A stretch of DNA of 17,595 bases, taken from NCBI GenBank assembly GCA_041746415.1, contig JBGTHB010000149.1:1-17595 (forward strand), in the 5' to 3' direction. Source of the DNA: JBGTHB01 sp041746415. GTDB lineage: Bacteria > Pseudomonadota > Gammaproteobacteria > Coxiellales > Coxiellaceae. A program made the position numbers and the translations under genes. Positions 1-7,468 of the stretch are shown here, piece after piece; the stretch's first letter is position 1; each line of letters begins with the position of its first letter. The notes under the pieces were generated by a model that was not told the DNA's origin, ran no database searches, and saw only the letters and a list, made by a program, of their open reading frames with translations.

Positions 1-1240
1 ATCCCTGTACCCGATCACACTCAAACTCCTTAAGTAATTTCAGCTGGTCCTCTGTTTCGACTCCTTCTGCAACCACAATCATTTCCAGCTTATGCGCTAA
101 ATCAATAATAGATTTAATAATCATCTGTGTCGCCGGATCAAGAATATTTGAAATAAAACTGTAATCCAATTTAACGATATCAATTGGTAAATTACTGAGC
201 TTTGTTAAGGATGAATAACCTGTACCAAAATCATCTACTGCGATTTTAATGCCTTTATCTTTAAGTATTTGCAGCTGATGCACGCTAAGTTCCATATCCT
301 GCATTAACGCTGTCTCGGTCAATTCAATTTGAATCATATCTGGACCAATTTTATTTTTTTCAATTACTGAAATGATGTACTTCGCAAAATTATCGTCTTC
401 CAGCTGTACTGGTGAAACATTTATTGATAAAAAGAAGCCATCAGGAATATTTTTGTTAACGTTCCATTCACTAACACGACCACATGCTCGCTCAATAACC
501 CATTTACCAATCAAATTAATTAAACCTGAATTTTCAGCAATAGGGATAAAAAATACCGGTGAAATTTCACCAAGAGTGGGACTAAACCATCTAACTAAGG
601 CCTCAGCCCCGTCTATTTCACCTGTTGCTAAATTAATTTGTGACTGATAAAGCAGCCGCATTTCATTATTTTTTAGCGCGGATTTTAAATCGGTTTCTAA
701 TATGCGATTAATACGTCGACCGCCACGGTCCTCATCAGAATAAAATACACTTTCTTGCAAACCAAACTGATGTGCTTCATACGAAGCGTGGAAGGCTTTA
801 TCTACCAATATCTGAGCCGTAGCTGAGTGATCAGGATACAAGCTCACGCCCACTGTCAGCTTGGGGTAATATTGCTCTTCCACAATCATAATAGACTGCA
901 TTAAGCGACGCATCACTCGATCGACAAACTGTTCTGCTTCGGTTCTTGTTTGCAACTGTTCTTTAATAATTACAAAATTGGTGCCGTATAAAACCCCTAC
1001 CAAACCTGAATTTTCAACTAAGGCATCCAATCTTTTTTTGATAACATCAATAATAAAGTCACCTTGTCCATGTCCATACTCTGAATTGATGCGTTTAATT
1101 TGATGCAAACTAAACATGACTACCGCCAGTTTCGATTGCTGCTGTTTCGCTTTTTGCAACATTTGATCCAACAAGCACACTAACCCCTCACTATCGTGCT
1201 TGTTTATTTGAATGAATTTTTTATGCTGCTTTTTACTCAC
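1..1240 (-). CDS. Degenerate GGDEF / EAL domain c-di-GMP phosphodiesterase (partial, C-terminus beyond left edge)
   Basis: The visible 413 residues hold an N-terminal GGDEF-like domain (about 35-170) and most of an EAL domain (from about 180). The GGDEF signature is degraded to YGTNF (residues 85-89), so cyclase activity is unlikely. The EAL domain looks catalytic: GAEALVRW (EAL at 213-215), then LSINVSP, IELTET, DDFGTGYSSL, VKLD and VVAEGVE, which supply the metal- and substrate-binding E, N, E, D, D, K and E of active c-di-GMP phosphodiesterases. The window ends at CDRVQG, just before the end of the domain. I chose the GTG at 1240 because AAAGGG lies 8 nt upstream and the start is 1 nt after the stop of the receiver-GGDEF gene, which implies co-transcription and translational coupling. 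No membrane segment or PAS domain is visible before the GGDEF-like part. Predicted role: cytoplasmic breakdown of c-di-GMP, opposing its operon partner. The domain call is firm; pilus control is inferred from position. Confidence 0.88.
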   Translation of the reverse strand, partial: MSKKQHKKFIQINKHDSEGLVCLLDQMLQKAKQQQSKLAVVMFSLHQIKRINSEYGHGQGDFIIDVIKKRLDALVENSGLVGVLYGTNFVIIKEQLQTRTEAEQFVDRVMRRLMQSIMIVEEQYYPKLTVGVSLYPDHSATAQILVDKAFHASYEAHQFGLQESVFYSDEDRGGRRINRILETDLKSALKNNEMRLLYQSQINLATGEIDGAEALVRWFSPTLGEISPVFFIPIAENSGLINLIGKWVIERACGRVSEWNVNKNIPDGFFLSINVSPVQLEDDNFAKYIISVIEKNKIGPDMIQIELTETALMQDMELSVHQLQILKDKGIKIAVDDFGTGYSSLTKLSNLPIDIVKLDYSFISNILDPATQMIIKSIIDLAHKLEMIVVAEGVETEDQLKLLKEFECDRVQG

Positions 1241-1241
1241 T

Positions 1242-2198
1242 CTATTCGCCCTTTGCTGCCTCAACACGATTGCGACCTAATTTTTTCGCTCTATATAAAG
1301 CTTCATCTGCTTGCTTGACAACACTGTCTGGATTTATTTCTTTGTTCGCCATAATCGTCGCCACACCCAAACTGATTGTCACATATTCAGCTTCATTATC
1401 TTGTGCATGCTTTATTTTTTTCTTTTCTACATTGCTTCTCATTGCCTGTGCCACTTGCATTGCACCTTCAATCTCTAAATGTGGCAAAATAGCCACAAAC
1501 TCTTCACCGCCATAACGATATACCGAATCTTGCGTGCGCTTTAACGCTTCTTTTAATGCTTTTGCCACCACTTGCAAACACTCATCGCCAACCTGATGCC
1601 CAAAAAAATCATTAAATTTTTTGAAATTGTCTATGTCTAACATCACCACTGAAATCACACTGTGCTCACCACCCAAACGACAAGCGCGTTGCCACTCTGA
1701 CGCTAATTTTTCGTCGAATGCTCTGCGATTTGGTATTTGAGTTAAACCATCGGTTAACGATATTTCATTCAGTTTTTCATTTGCCACTTGTAATTGCTGT
1801 GTGGCATTAAATAATTTACTACGCATTGCAGCAATGCGTTGCATTGCTTTTATTTTTGCAGCCAAGGTGATTTCACTAAATGGTTTTGTCAGGTAATCGT
1901 CACCACCAGCTTCAATGCCGCTGGCAATACTTTCATCGTCAATGCGACCACTCAGAAAAATAATAGGTACCCAATTTGCATCTGCGTCATTTATTTTGCG
2001 AATGGCTTTTGCGCATTCGTAACCATCCATGCCGTCCATCACCACATCTAAAATAACTAAGTCTGGTTTTTCAGCTTCAAACAGTTTTACACAATCAAAT
2101 GGATTATTAGTGGCTACAGCTTGGTGTCCCATTTTTTCGAGGTACGCAACTGTCATTAGAAGATTAGTTTTTGAATCATCTACAATTAGGATCTTCAC
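1242..2198 (-). CDS. Response regulator with receiver and GGDEF (diguanylate cyclase) domains
   Basis: A 318-aa cytoplasmic two-domain protein. The receiver (1-120) has the acidic pair D7/D8, phospho-acceptor D51 in LVILDVVMDG, S83 and K105 in LTKPF. A short helical linker (120-145) leads to a GGDEF domain with SLTDGLTQIPNRR, an intact active site GGEEF (230-234) and the inhibitory I-site RxxD (R221-D224) at the classical five-residue spacing. It should make c-di-GMP from two GTP when phosphorylated and be product-inhibited. The frame stays open upstream to an ATG at 2324, but the extra 42 residues resemble no domain; the GTG at 2198, behind a GGGGGGC ribosome site and directly opening with the receiver beta-strand KILIVDDS, is the better start. 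The phosphodiesterase gene follows 1 nt after its stop, forming a make/break pair. No cognate histidine kinase is in the window. It is divergent from pilA1. Confidence 0.9.
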   Translation of the reverse strand: MKILIVDDSKTNLLMTVAYLEKMGHQAVATNNPFDCVKLFEAEKPDLVILDVVMDGMDGYECAKAIRKINDADANWVPIIFLSGRIDDESIASGIEAGGDDYLTKPFSEITLAAKIKAMQRIAAMRSKLFNATQQLQVANEKLNEISLTDGLTQIPNRRAFDEKLASEWQRACRLGGEHSVISVVMLDIDNFKKFNDFFGHQVGDECLQVVAKALKEALKRTQDSVYRYGGEEFVAILPHLEIEGAMQVAQAMRSNVEKKKIKHAQDNEAEYVTISLGVATIMANKEINPDSVVKQADEALYRAKKLGRNRVEAAKGE

Positions 2199-2237
2199 GC
2201 GCCCCCCTTTTTCCTTGTCTTTTAACCTGCTAATTTG

Positions 2238-2243
2238 ATTATA
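2238..2243 (-). promoter_or_regulatory. Candidate -10 element for the c-di-GMP operon
   Basis: TATAAT on the minus strand, about 40 nt upstream of the GTG at 2198, which would give a leader of roughly 30 nt. No convincing -35 element is seen at 16-18 nt, so this is weak. If correct, it supports the internal GTG start and excludes the longer reading from 2324. Confidence 0.3.
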
Positions 2244-2342
2244 GAATATTGCACCACATCCCCTGTGCTCATACTGAAAAAATACTAAAAAATTAGTTTG
2301 TGCGATAACTGCCTGAATACACATAAGAAATAGCGCATAGAG

Positions 2343-2358
2343 TGGTGCTAAGTTTGCG
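2343..2358 (+). promoter_or_regulatory. Sigma54-like -24/-12 promoter upstream of pilA1
   Basis: TGGTGCTAAGTTTGCG matches the RpoN consensus TGGCAC-N5-TTGCW at 8 of 11 positions, with the essential GG and GC exactly 10 nt apart. Transcription would start near 2370, about 60 nt before the pilA1 ATG. Major pilin genes in Pseudomonas are sigma54-dependent under PilS/PilR, so the placement is sensible. No PilS or PilR gene is in the window. A sigma70-like pair overlaps it. Confidence 0.5.
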
Positions 2359-2382
2359 CGACCCCAAACGGCTTACTATACT
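2354..2382 (+). promoter_or_regulatory. Alternative sigma70-like promoter for pilA1
   Basis: TTGCGC (3 of 6 matches to -35), a 17-nt spacer and TATACT (5 of 6 matches to -10). The -10 region reads ACTATACTTA, and the same ten bases occur upstream of the fimU operon. It overlaps the -12 half of the sigma54-like element, so the two forms of polymerase would compete for this site. Confidence 0.35.
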
Positions 2383-2431
2383 TAAATTGAGCTACGTATA
2401 TTATGAAAATAAAATATGAGGGGTTTTTATC

Positions 2432-2890
2432 ATGAGTATTCAACATAAAAGAGCAGGCTTTACGCTCATGGAATTATTGATCGCGATTGCGATTGTTGCC
2501 ATCTTGGCAGCTATTGCGGTACCTACGTACCTTAACTATACGCGACGCGCTCAATATTCCGAGATCGTTCAGGCTGCAGATCAATTAAAATCAGCAGTGG
2601 CTGCGTGCATCGACCAAAATGGTGGTGACACCGGTAAAGGGGCATGTGACCTTGGCTCAAATGGTATACCGGCTACAGCTACCGGTGTGGGTAACGTGGG
2701 AACAATCACTGTAGAAGATGGTACGATTACCATTGCACCAAATCCAGATGGTGACGGAAAATTTGCAGCAGGTGACACTTACCAGTTAGTACCTACGGCA
2801 AGCGCCAGTGGTATTGTCTGGGCAGTTAACTGTGCAGGTAATGCATCAGACTATGCATCCAACTGTTCAGCTCCAGTAGCAGCTCCGTAA
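2432..2890 (+). CDS. pilA: Type IV major pilin PilA (copy 1)
   Basis: A 152-aa class III prepilin and candidate structural subunit of the fibre. The leader MSIQHKRAG (9 aa) is followed by the prepilin peptidase site, and the mature protein starts FTLMELLIAIAI, with Phe+1 to be N-methylated and Glu+5 (E14) in place. The hydrophobic helix alpha1-N (10-33) ends in VPTYLNY. Four cysteines (59, 72, 134, 145) can form two disulfides; the second pair encloses the C-terminal D-region. The start has GAGGGG about 9 nt upstream. Its 5' neighbours are sigma54-like and sigma70-like promoters; downstream is a strong hairpin and then the homologous pilA2. The two pilins align along their whole length (EIVQAADQLKS against ELVQAADKYKS; DTYQLVP against DTYVLAP), so they arose by tandem duplication. 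Being first in the cluster, with its own promoter, makes it the best candidate for the main subunit. Confidence 0.93.
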   Translation: MSIQHKRAGFTLMELLIAIAIVAILAAIAVPTYLNYTRRAQYSEIVQAADQLKSAVAACIDQNGGDTGKGACDLGSNGIPATATGVGNVGTITVEDGTITIAPNPDGDGKFAAGDTYQLVPTASASGIVWAVNCAGNASDYASNCSAPVAAP

Positions 2891-2933
2891 AACAGTAGAT
2901 TATAATCTTGCATGGTTATAAGTAAAAAAATGT

Positions 2934-2963
2934 GCCCCGCTCTTCATAACAGATTAGCGGGGC
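2934..2963. repeat. Strong GC-rich hairpin between pilA1 and pilA2
   Basis: Perfect 8-bp inverted repeat GCCCCGCT / AGCGGGGC with a 14-nt loop. On the plus strand it has no T-run after it, so it is not a classical intrinsic terminator there. On the minus strand it is followed by ACATTTTTTT. It probably lowers read-through or protects the 3' end of the pilA1 message, giving less pilA2. It ends 17 nt before the pilA2 start. Confidence 0.6.
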
Positions 2964-2979
2964 CATTACTGGGGTAGAG

Positions 2980-3462
2980 ATGGAACGAAGTAGTAAAAAA
3001 GCACCGCACGTTATCAAATCCACAAAACCAATTACAGGTTTTACTTTAGTTGAGGTTTTACTTTCTCTCTCAATAGTGGCCATTCTCGCAGCCCTGGCTG
3101 TTCCGTCATATCTTAACTATTCACGTAAAGCAGCTTTTGCTGAACTTGTCCAAGCGGCAGATAAATACAAATCGGGTGTAGCCACGTGCTTAATGCGCAC
3201 CGTGGGTGACGAAACACGTTGCAATGGTGGCGAAGGTGAAGTGCCACAAAATCAAACGCAGCCACTCGGCAAGATCGCCTCTATCACGGTTGCTGATGGC
3301 GTTATTACAGTAGTACCGCTTGAGGAAAATGGCTTTACGGCAGAAGACACTTACGTTCTTGCACCACTTTACAGTAGCAGCAGCGTCCAATGGCAAACGA
3401 GTGGTGGCGCCTGTTCAAAAGGCTACGTGGCGTGCAATAACACAAATAACGACGACGATTAA
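2980..3462 (+). CDS. pilA: Type IV pilin PilA (copy 2, divergent paralogue)
   Basis: A 160-aa class III prepilin paralogous to pilA1. The leader is unusually long for type IVa (20 aa, basic, ending KPITG), and the mature part starts FTLVEVLLSLSI with Glu+5 at residue 25. The N-terminal helix ends in VPSYLNYSRK. Cysteines lie at 70, 81, 145 and 152, the same two-pair plan as pilA1 but with tighter loops (11 and 7 residues instead of 13 and 11). The C-terminus is a polar acidic tail, NNTNNDDD, absent from pilA1. No alternative in-frame ATG exists between residue 1 and the cleavage site, and GGGG sits about 6 nt before the start, so the long leader appears genuine. It lies 89 nt after pilA1 and 114 nt before pilB. 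It may be an alternative or minor fibre subunit; the data do not decide which paralogue dominates. Confidence 0.9.
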   Translation: MERSSKKAPHVIKSTKPITGFTLVEVLLSLSIVAILAALAVPSYLNYSRKAAFAELVQAADKYKSGVATCLMRTVGDETRCNGGEGEVPQNQTQPLGKIASITVADGVITVVPLEENGFTAEDTYVLAPLYSSSSVQWQTSGGACSKGYVACNNTNNDDD

Positions 3463-3539
3463 CTTGCTATAATTTCTTGACTCCGCAGCTATGCGTTAAT
3501 TCAGAATTTCATTTTTCAGCAAAATGCGGACTTATATTC

Positions 3540-3545
3540 TATAAT
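3540..3545 (+). promoter_or_regulatory. Possible -10 element ahead of pilB
   Basis: A perfect TATAAT 31 nt before the pilB start, in the 114-nt AT-rich gap after pilA2. The region 16-18 nt upstream gives only weak -35 candidates, so pilB may have its own promoter or may simply be read from pilA. Confidence 0.25.
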
Positions 3546-3576
3546 TTTAATAGGTATTTCAAAGGAAAACACAGCG

Positions 3577-5334
3577 ATGGAGAGACGTAGATCAGACAGA
3601 CATCAAAGCTTTTTGGCGCAGCAAATCATTAATAGTGGCGCGATTGACCGCCAACAAATTTTACAAGCCGTAAAAACGGCCACTGCACAAGAAGTGCCTC
3701 TTGTCATTTTTCTAGTACAAAATAATTTAGCCACACCCAAATTATTGGCAAAACTGACAGCACAATGCTTTGAGATGCCTCTGTATGATATCAGCGTGCA
3801 TAAACCTGATCTGGTGGTAAAAGAATTTTTAGGCTTTGAGTTCGTTAAAAAATTCTATGGCTTACCCATCATGCAACGTGGCGACACTTTATTTATTGCT
3901 ATTGCTGAGCCTAATATTCCTGAATTACGCAACATCAGTTTCTTAGCGCGACGCAACGTTGAATTCGTCATCACAGAAGCCGACAAACTGCGCAAAGCAA
4001 TTGAACATGCGCTGGAAGTTCATGACACACCAGGCGAAATAAAAAATAGTGATATTGATGCCGAAGCCTTTATCGACGAACTATCCTTACAAATTGGCTC
4101 AGAATTTGATGATTTTGAAGTCAGCTCGCTGGAAAATAATGCCGATGAAGTTATTTCAACAGATGACATTAACGATACTCCCGTGGTGCGTTTTGTAAAT
4201 AAAGTGTTAATGGATGCCATTCAAATTAAAGCATCCGATATTCATTTTGAACCTTATGAAAAAGTATGTCGTGTGCGTTATCGTATTGACGGCGTGTTAA
4301 AAGAAATTGTCGACTCCCCCAAAAAACTCACCAATTCGATTGTGGCACGTCTTAAAGTGATGGCCAATTTAGATATTTCAGAACATCGTGTGCCACAAGA
4401 TGGGCGCTTTCGTTTAACCGTATCAAAAGGACGTTCGATTGATATGCGCGTCAGCACTTGTCCTACTGTTCATGGCGAAAAAGTGGTTATGCGTATTTTA
4501 GATTCCGGCTCGAGCGTCACTGATATTGATATCTTAGGTTTCGATAAAGTTGAAAAAGACCGTGTCTTAAAAGCAATAAAACAATCGCAGGGAATGATAT
4601 TAGTTACAGGGCCAACCGGTAGCGGTAAAACAGTAAGCCTTTACACCGCACTCGGTATTTTAAATACGCCTGAAGTGAACATTTCCACAGTCGAAGATCC
4701 CGTGGAAATTTACATGGACGGTGTTAACCAAGTACAAGTAAACAATAAAGCTGGCTTGACCTTTGCTGGCGCACTAAAATCATTCTTACGTCAAGATCCT
4801 GACATCATCATGGTCGGTGAAATACGGGACATAGAAACCGCAGAAATTGCGATTAAAGCAGCGCAAACAGGACACTTAGTGTTATCCACCCTGCACACCA
4901 ACGATGCACCCTTAACCATTGCGCGGCTTGTTAGTATGGGCGTGCCCACATTTAATATTACCAGCTCAGTAACTTTAGTAATGGCGCAACGTTTAGTTCG
5001 ACGATTATGTCCGCACTGCAAAAAGCCCGTAAAAAATCCAGAGCAAATTTTAACAGAAGCGGGCGTACCAGAAGAAAAAATAAAAAATGTCGAGATTTTT
5101 GAAGCGGAAGGATGCAGTCGTTGTCAACAAGGTTACAAAGGCCGAATTGGTATTTTTGAAGTAATGCCGATGACAAATGAACTCAGTCGCTTAGTCATGG
5201 CGGGTGGTAACGCACTTGAAATATCCGCACAATCGCGCAACGAAGGTGTGTTGACATTGCGTGAATCCGGTCTGCAAAAAGTCCTCGATGGCATGACTAG
5301 TATCCAAGAAGTGGATCGTGTTACGATTTACTAG
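3577..5334 (+). CDS. pilB: Type IV pilus extension ATPase PilB
   Basis: A 585-aa hexameric AAA-like secretion ATPase that powers pilin polymerisation at the cytoplasmic face of PilC. The N-terminal MshEN/T2SSE-N region (about 10-148) is followed by an acidic linker (155-200) and the T2SSE ATPase domain. Visible motifs: Walker A GPTGSGKT (345-352), Asp box STVEDPVE (370-377), Walker B DPDIIMVGEIRD (407-418) and His box TGHLVLSTLHTNDA (431-444). A zinc tetracysteine site (C478, C481, C513, C516) occupies the usual C-terminal position. Length and domain order match the family. The first MshEN repeat lacks the RLG-type residues seen in c-di-GMP-binding members, so direct nucleotide binding by PilB is doubtful. 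AAGGA precedes the ATG at 10-11 nt. pilC follows 74 nt later, the usual pilBC order, but pilD is not present after pilC. Confidence 0.97.
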   Translation: MERRRSDRHQSFLAQQIINSGAIDRQQILQAVKTATAQEVPLVIFLVQNNLATPKLLAKLTAQCFEMPLYDISVHKPDLVVKEFLGFEFVKKFYGLPIMQRGDTLFIAIAEPNIPELRNISFLARRNVEFVITEADKLRKAIEHALEVHDTPGEIKNSDIDAEAFIDELSLQIGSEFDDFEVSSLENNADEVISTDDINDTPVVRFVNKVLMDAIQIKASDIHFEPYEKVCRVRYRIDGVLKEIVDSPKKLTNSIVARLKVMANLDISEHRVPQDGRFRLTVSKGRSIDMRVSTCPTVHGEKVVMRILDSGSSVTDIDILGFDKVEKDRVLKAIKQSQGMILVTGPTGSGKTVSLYTALGILNTPEVNISTVEDPVEIYMDGVNQVQVNNKAGLTFAGALKSFLRQDPDIIMVGEIRDIETAEIAIKAAQTGHLVLSTLHTNDAPLTIARLVSMGVPTFNITSSVTLVMAQRLVRRLCPHCKKPVKNPEQILTEAGVPEEKIKNVEIFEAEGCSRCQQGYKGRIGIFEVMPMTNELSRLVMAGGNALEISAQSRNEGVLTLRESGLQKVLDGMTSIQEVDRVTIY

Positions 5335-5408
5335 CGTTTAAATTTTAACGCTGCTGCATATGAGATTGCTGCAAAAATTTCACGATCGACAGGGAAAGGT
5401 CTGGAGCA

Positions 5409-6638
5409 ATGGCTAAATATAAATTTGATATCACATTTCGCTACTATGCTTACAAAGGGGTAGATAGAAACGGCTCCGTACAAAAAGGATCTATCCGTTC
5501 TGAAAGCATTGAAAAAGCCACAGCACAACTTGAAGCCAGCGGCTTCTCTGTCGAACAAATAAAACCACAATTCTCACTTTTCGTTCCTTCCGCTGCACAG
5601 AAAAAAATTAAGCCACAAGATATCAATATTTTTTTCCGTCAAATGGCGACCATGCTAAATGCAGGTATCCCCTTGGTTCAATCATTAGAGTTTATGGCTA
5701 ACGGCACTGAAAGCTTGGAATTCACTAGCTTAATTATGTCGCTGCATAAAACAGTTTCGTCCGGTCACACTTTTGCGGAAGCACTGGCTAAATATCCTAA
5801 ATATTTTGGTGATCTAGTTGTAAGCTTAGTCAATGTGGGGGAGCGCTCTGGTACATTAGAAAATGTGCTTGAACGAATCGCCAGTTATTTAGAACGCATG
5901 GCCATTCTTATTGGTCGTATTAAAAAAGCGATGTTTTACCCAGGCATGATGTTTGGGGTTATGATGTGCTTATCCGTATTGTTACTTGGTTTTGTGGTGC
6001 CAAAATTTGAAGGAATGTTTGCTTCTTTCGGCAAACAATTGCCAGCCCCTACTCGCGTAATTATTGCGTTATCCAATGGCATTCAAAGTTACTGGTGGTT
6101 AATGATTTTAATTGGTGTTGGTATTTATTTCCTGCACACCACCATGAAACGACGCTCACTTAAATATCGTTATTTTTTAGCGCGTGCTGGCATTAACATT
6201 TTTGTTTTTGGACCGTTAATTCGCAAATCCTCTATCGCCCGGGTGGTGAGCACGCTGTCAATTACCTTAGCTGCCGGTATCCCATTAGTTGAGGCACTTG
6301 AATGTGTCGGTCGTGTGGCTGGCAATTTGCTTTACTGTGATGCGATTCAAGAGGCGCGTAATGATGTTCGTCGCGGTGGCGAGCTGAATGTTGCCTTACA
6401 AAAAACTGGGCTTTTTCCCATTATGGTTACGCAAATGATTGGCATTGGAGAAAAGTCCGGAGCCCTGGAAGCCATGCTCAGTAAAATTGCTGAGTTTTAT
6501 AATGAAGAAGTCGATACAATGGTTGACGCCCTCAGCACATTGATTGAACCTATTATGATCGTCCTGCTAGGCATCATCGTGGGGGGGTTCGTGATAAGTA
6601 TGTACTTGCCGATTTTCCAAATTGGGGAATTAGTATAA
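5409..6638 (+). CDS. pilC: Type IV pilus inner-membrane platform protein PilC
   Basis: A 409-aa polytopic membrane protein, the platform on which PilB and PilT act to add or remove pilins. It carries two T2SSF repeats: residues about 73-200 (FFRQMATMLNAGIPLVQSLE, NVGERSGTLE, then FYPGMMFGVMM and LGFVVPKFEGMF) and about 276-398 (STLSITLAAGIPLVEALE, GIGEKSGALE, IEPIMIVLLGIIVGGFVISMYLPIF). Three hydrophobic spans are evident: about 180-200, 218-240 and 378-400. The short N-terminal extension (1-70) is the usual cytoplasmic segment. The start is supported by GGAG six nt ahead of the ATG. It lies 74 nt after pilB and 19 nt before pilE. In Pseudomonas-like loci the prepilin peptidase gene pilD follows; here a minor pilin takes its place. 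Confidence 0.97.
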   Translation: MAKYKFDITFRYYAYKGVDRNGSVQKGSIRSESIEKATAQLEASGFSVEQIKPQFSLFVPSAAQKKIKPQDINIFFRQMATMLNAGIPLVQSLEFMANGTESLEFTSLIMSLHKTVSSGHTFAEALAKYPKYFGDLVVSLVNVGERSGTLENVLERIASYLERMAILIGRIKKAMFYPGMMFGVMMCLSVLLLGFVVPKFEGMFASFGKQLPAPTRVIIALSNGIQSYWWLMILIGVGIYFLHTTMKRRSLKYRYFLARAGINIFVFGPLIRKSSIARVVSTLSITLAAGIPLVEALECVGRVAGNLLYCDAIQEARNDVRRGGELNVALQKTGLFPIMVTQMIGIGEKSGALEAMLSKIAEFYNEEVDTMVDALSTLIEPIMIVLLGIIVGGFVISMYLPIFQIGELV

Positions 6639-6657
6639 CGGTTTGCAAGGAGCAAAT

Positions 6658-7068
6658 ATGAAGAAATTACGCGCGTTTACATTACTGGAGCTCATGATTG
6701 CGGTGGTCATAATCGCTATTTTAGTTGGTATTGCGGTGCCCACTTATCTTACTTTTGTTAAAAAAAGCCGACGCAATGACGCTGTTCAAGCCCTGCTTTC
6801 GATGCAGTTAGCTCAGGAGAAATATCGTTTAAATAACAACTCCTATGGCGATTTATCTCAAATATGGGGCGGTGCTACCACAACTGCTGGCGGTTATTAC
6901 ACGCTTGCCATATCAGGCACAAGCGCAACTGGGTATACATTGACGGCAACCGCCACAGGTACGCAAGTGGGCGACACCGAAGACGGTTCCAGTTGTGATA
7001 CGCTGATCCTAACGAACCTCAATGGTGTTGTCACAAAAACACCGACTGCTTGCTGGAGCGACAGTTAA
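6658..7068 (+). CDS. pilE: Minor pilin PilE (ComP/PilE family)
   Basis: A 136-aa prepilin. The frame is open from an ATG at 6643, but the ATG at 6658 has AAGGAG six nt upstream and gives a standard short leader, MKKLRA, so I use it. The mature part starts FTLLELMIAVVIIAIL with Glu+5 (E11). The residue before the cleavage site is Ala, where nearly all prepilins have Gly. The globular part follows the PilE/ComP pattern: AQEKYRLNNNSYG, a GGYYTLAISG strand, an LTATATG strand, and the closing CDTLILTNLNGVVTKTPTACW with a disulfide-ready pair of cysteines. PilE joins FimU, PilV, PilW and PilX in the priming/tip complex. Here it sits with pilBC, separated from the other minor pilins, which are on the opposite strand. 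pilZ starts 2 nt after its stop. Confidence 0.88.
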   Translation: MKKLRAFTLLELMIAVVIIAILVGIAVPTYLTFVKKSRRNDAVQALLSMQLAQEKYRLNNNSYGDLSQIWGGATTTAGGYYTLAISGTSATGYTLTATATGTQVGDTEDGSSCDTLILTNLNGVVTKTPTACWSDS

Positions 7069-7070
7069 CT

Positions 7071-7424
7071 ATGAGTGACACAGAAAAAACGTATTCACTC
7101 ACTTGCCAATTTTCTGATGTAATTGCGCTCTACCGCGCTTATATGTCCTTCGTTGAAAAAGGCGCCGTGTTTGTGGCCAGTGACAGAGAAGATGTTCATT
7201 TAGGCGATAAGGTCAACGTTACCATGACACTGCCCAAAGCGAAAAGAGAGTTAACTTTTTCAGGAACAATAATCTGGATTACGCCTAAAAAATTACTGTC
7301 TGAGGAAGCCACCACTGGCGTGGGCGTGCAACTGCAAAGTGAAAATGCCCGTGAGGTACGCGAACAGATAGAAGAAATATTAAAAGATTACCTTAATTCG
7401 GATCAACATACCGATACCATGTAA
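7071..7424 (+). CDS. pilZ: PilZ, type IV pilus assembly factor
   Basis: A 117-aa protein very close in plan to Pseudomonas PilZ (118 aa): the YRAYMSFVEKGAVFV strand-helix, LGDKVNVTMTLP, SGTIIWITPK, GVGVQLQSE, and an identical style of C-terminus ending TDTM. Like that protein, it lacks the N-terminal RxxxR and the D/NxSxxG pair that bind c-di-GMP, so it should act through protein contacts (in characterised systems with PilB and FimX) rather than as a direct sensor. The ATG at 7071 is preferred over the in-frame ATG at 7050, which would overlap pilE and add residues outside the family. Its best ribosome site, GGAG, lies inside the end of pilE, and only 2 nt separate the genes, so translation is probably coupled. 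pilZ usually sits beside holB; finding it within the pil cluster is uncommon. Confidence 0.9.
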   Translation: MSDTEKTYSLTCQFSDVIALYRAYMSFVEKGAVFVASDREDVHLGDKVNVTMTLPKAKRELTFSGTIIWITPKKLLSEEATTGVGVQLQSENAREVREQIEEILKDYLNSDQHTDTM

Positions 7425-7468
7425 TACACTAATCTGTAAATTGCACTGTATAAGCTAAAACAACTTAT

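Noticed and set aside
372..647. Open frame on the plus strand of about 90 codons
   Set aside because: It lies antisense within the EAL domain, whose full set of catalytic motifs is read on the minus strand.
2029..2238. Plus-strand frame antisense to the receiver domain
   Set aside because: It is a shadow of the receiver-GGDEF gene; no ribosome site or family resemblance.
2199..2324. 42-residue N-terminal extension of the receiver-GGDEF protein
   Set aside because: It resembles no domain, and the GTG at 2198 directly begins the receiver fold behind a G-rich ribosome site.
2934..2963. Intrinsic terminator of pilA1 on the plus strand
   Set aside because: The stem is strong, but no T-run follows it in that direction, so I list it as a hairpin only.
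4020..5176. Several minus-strand frames inside pilB
   Set aside because: All lie opposite clear PilB motifs and look like translations of antisense DNA.
7425..7468. Bidirectional terminator between pilZ and pilT
   Set aside because: I searched the 44-nt convergent gap and found no stem with adequate pairing.
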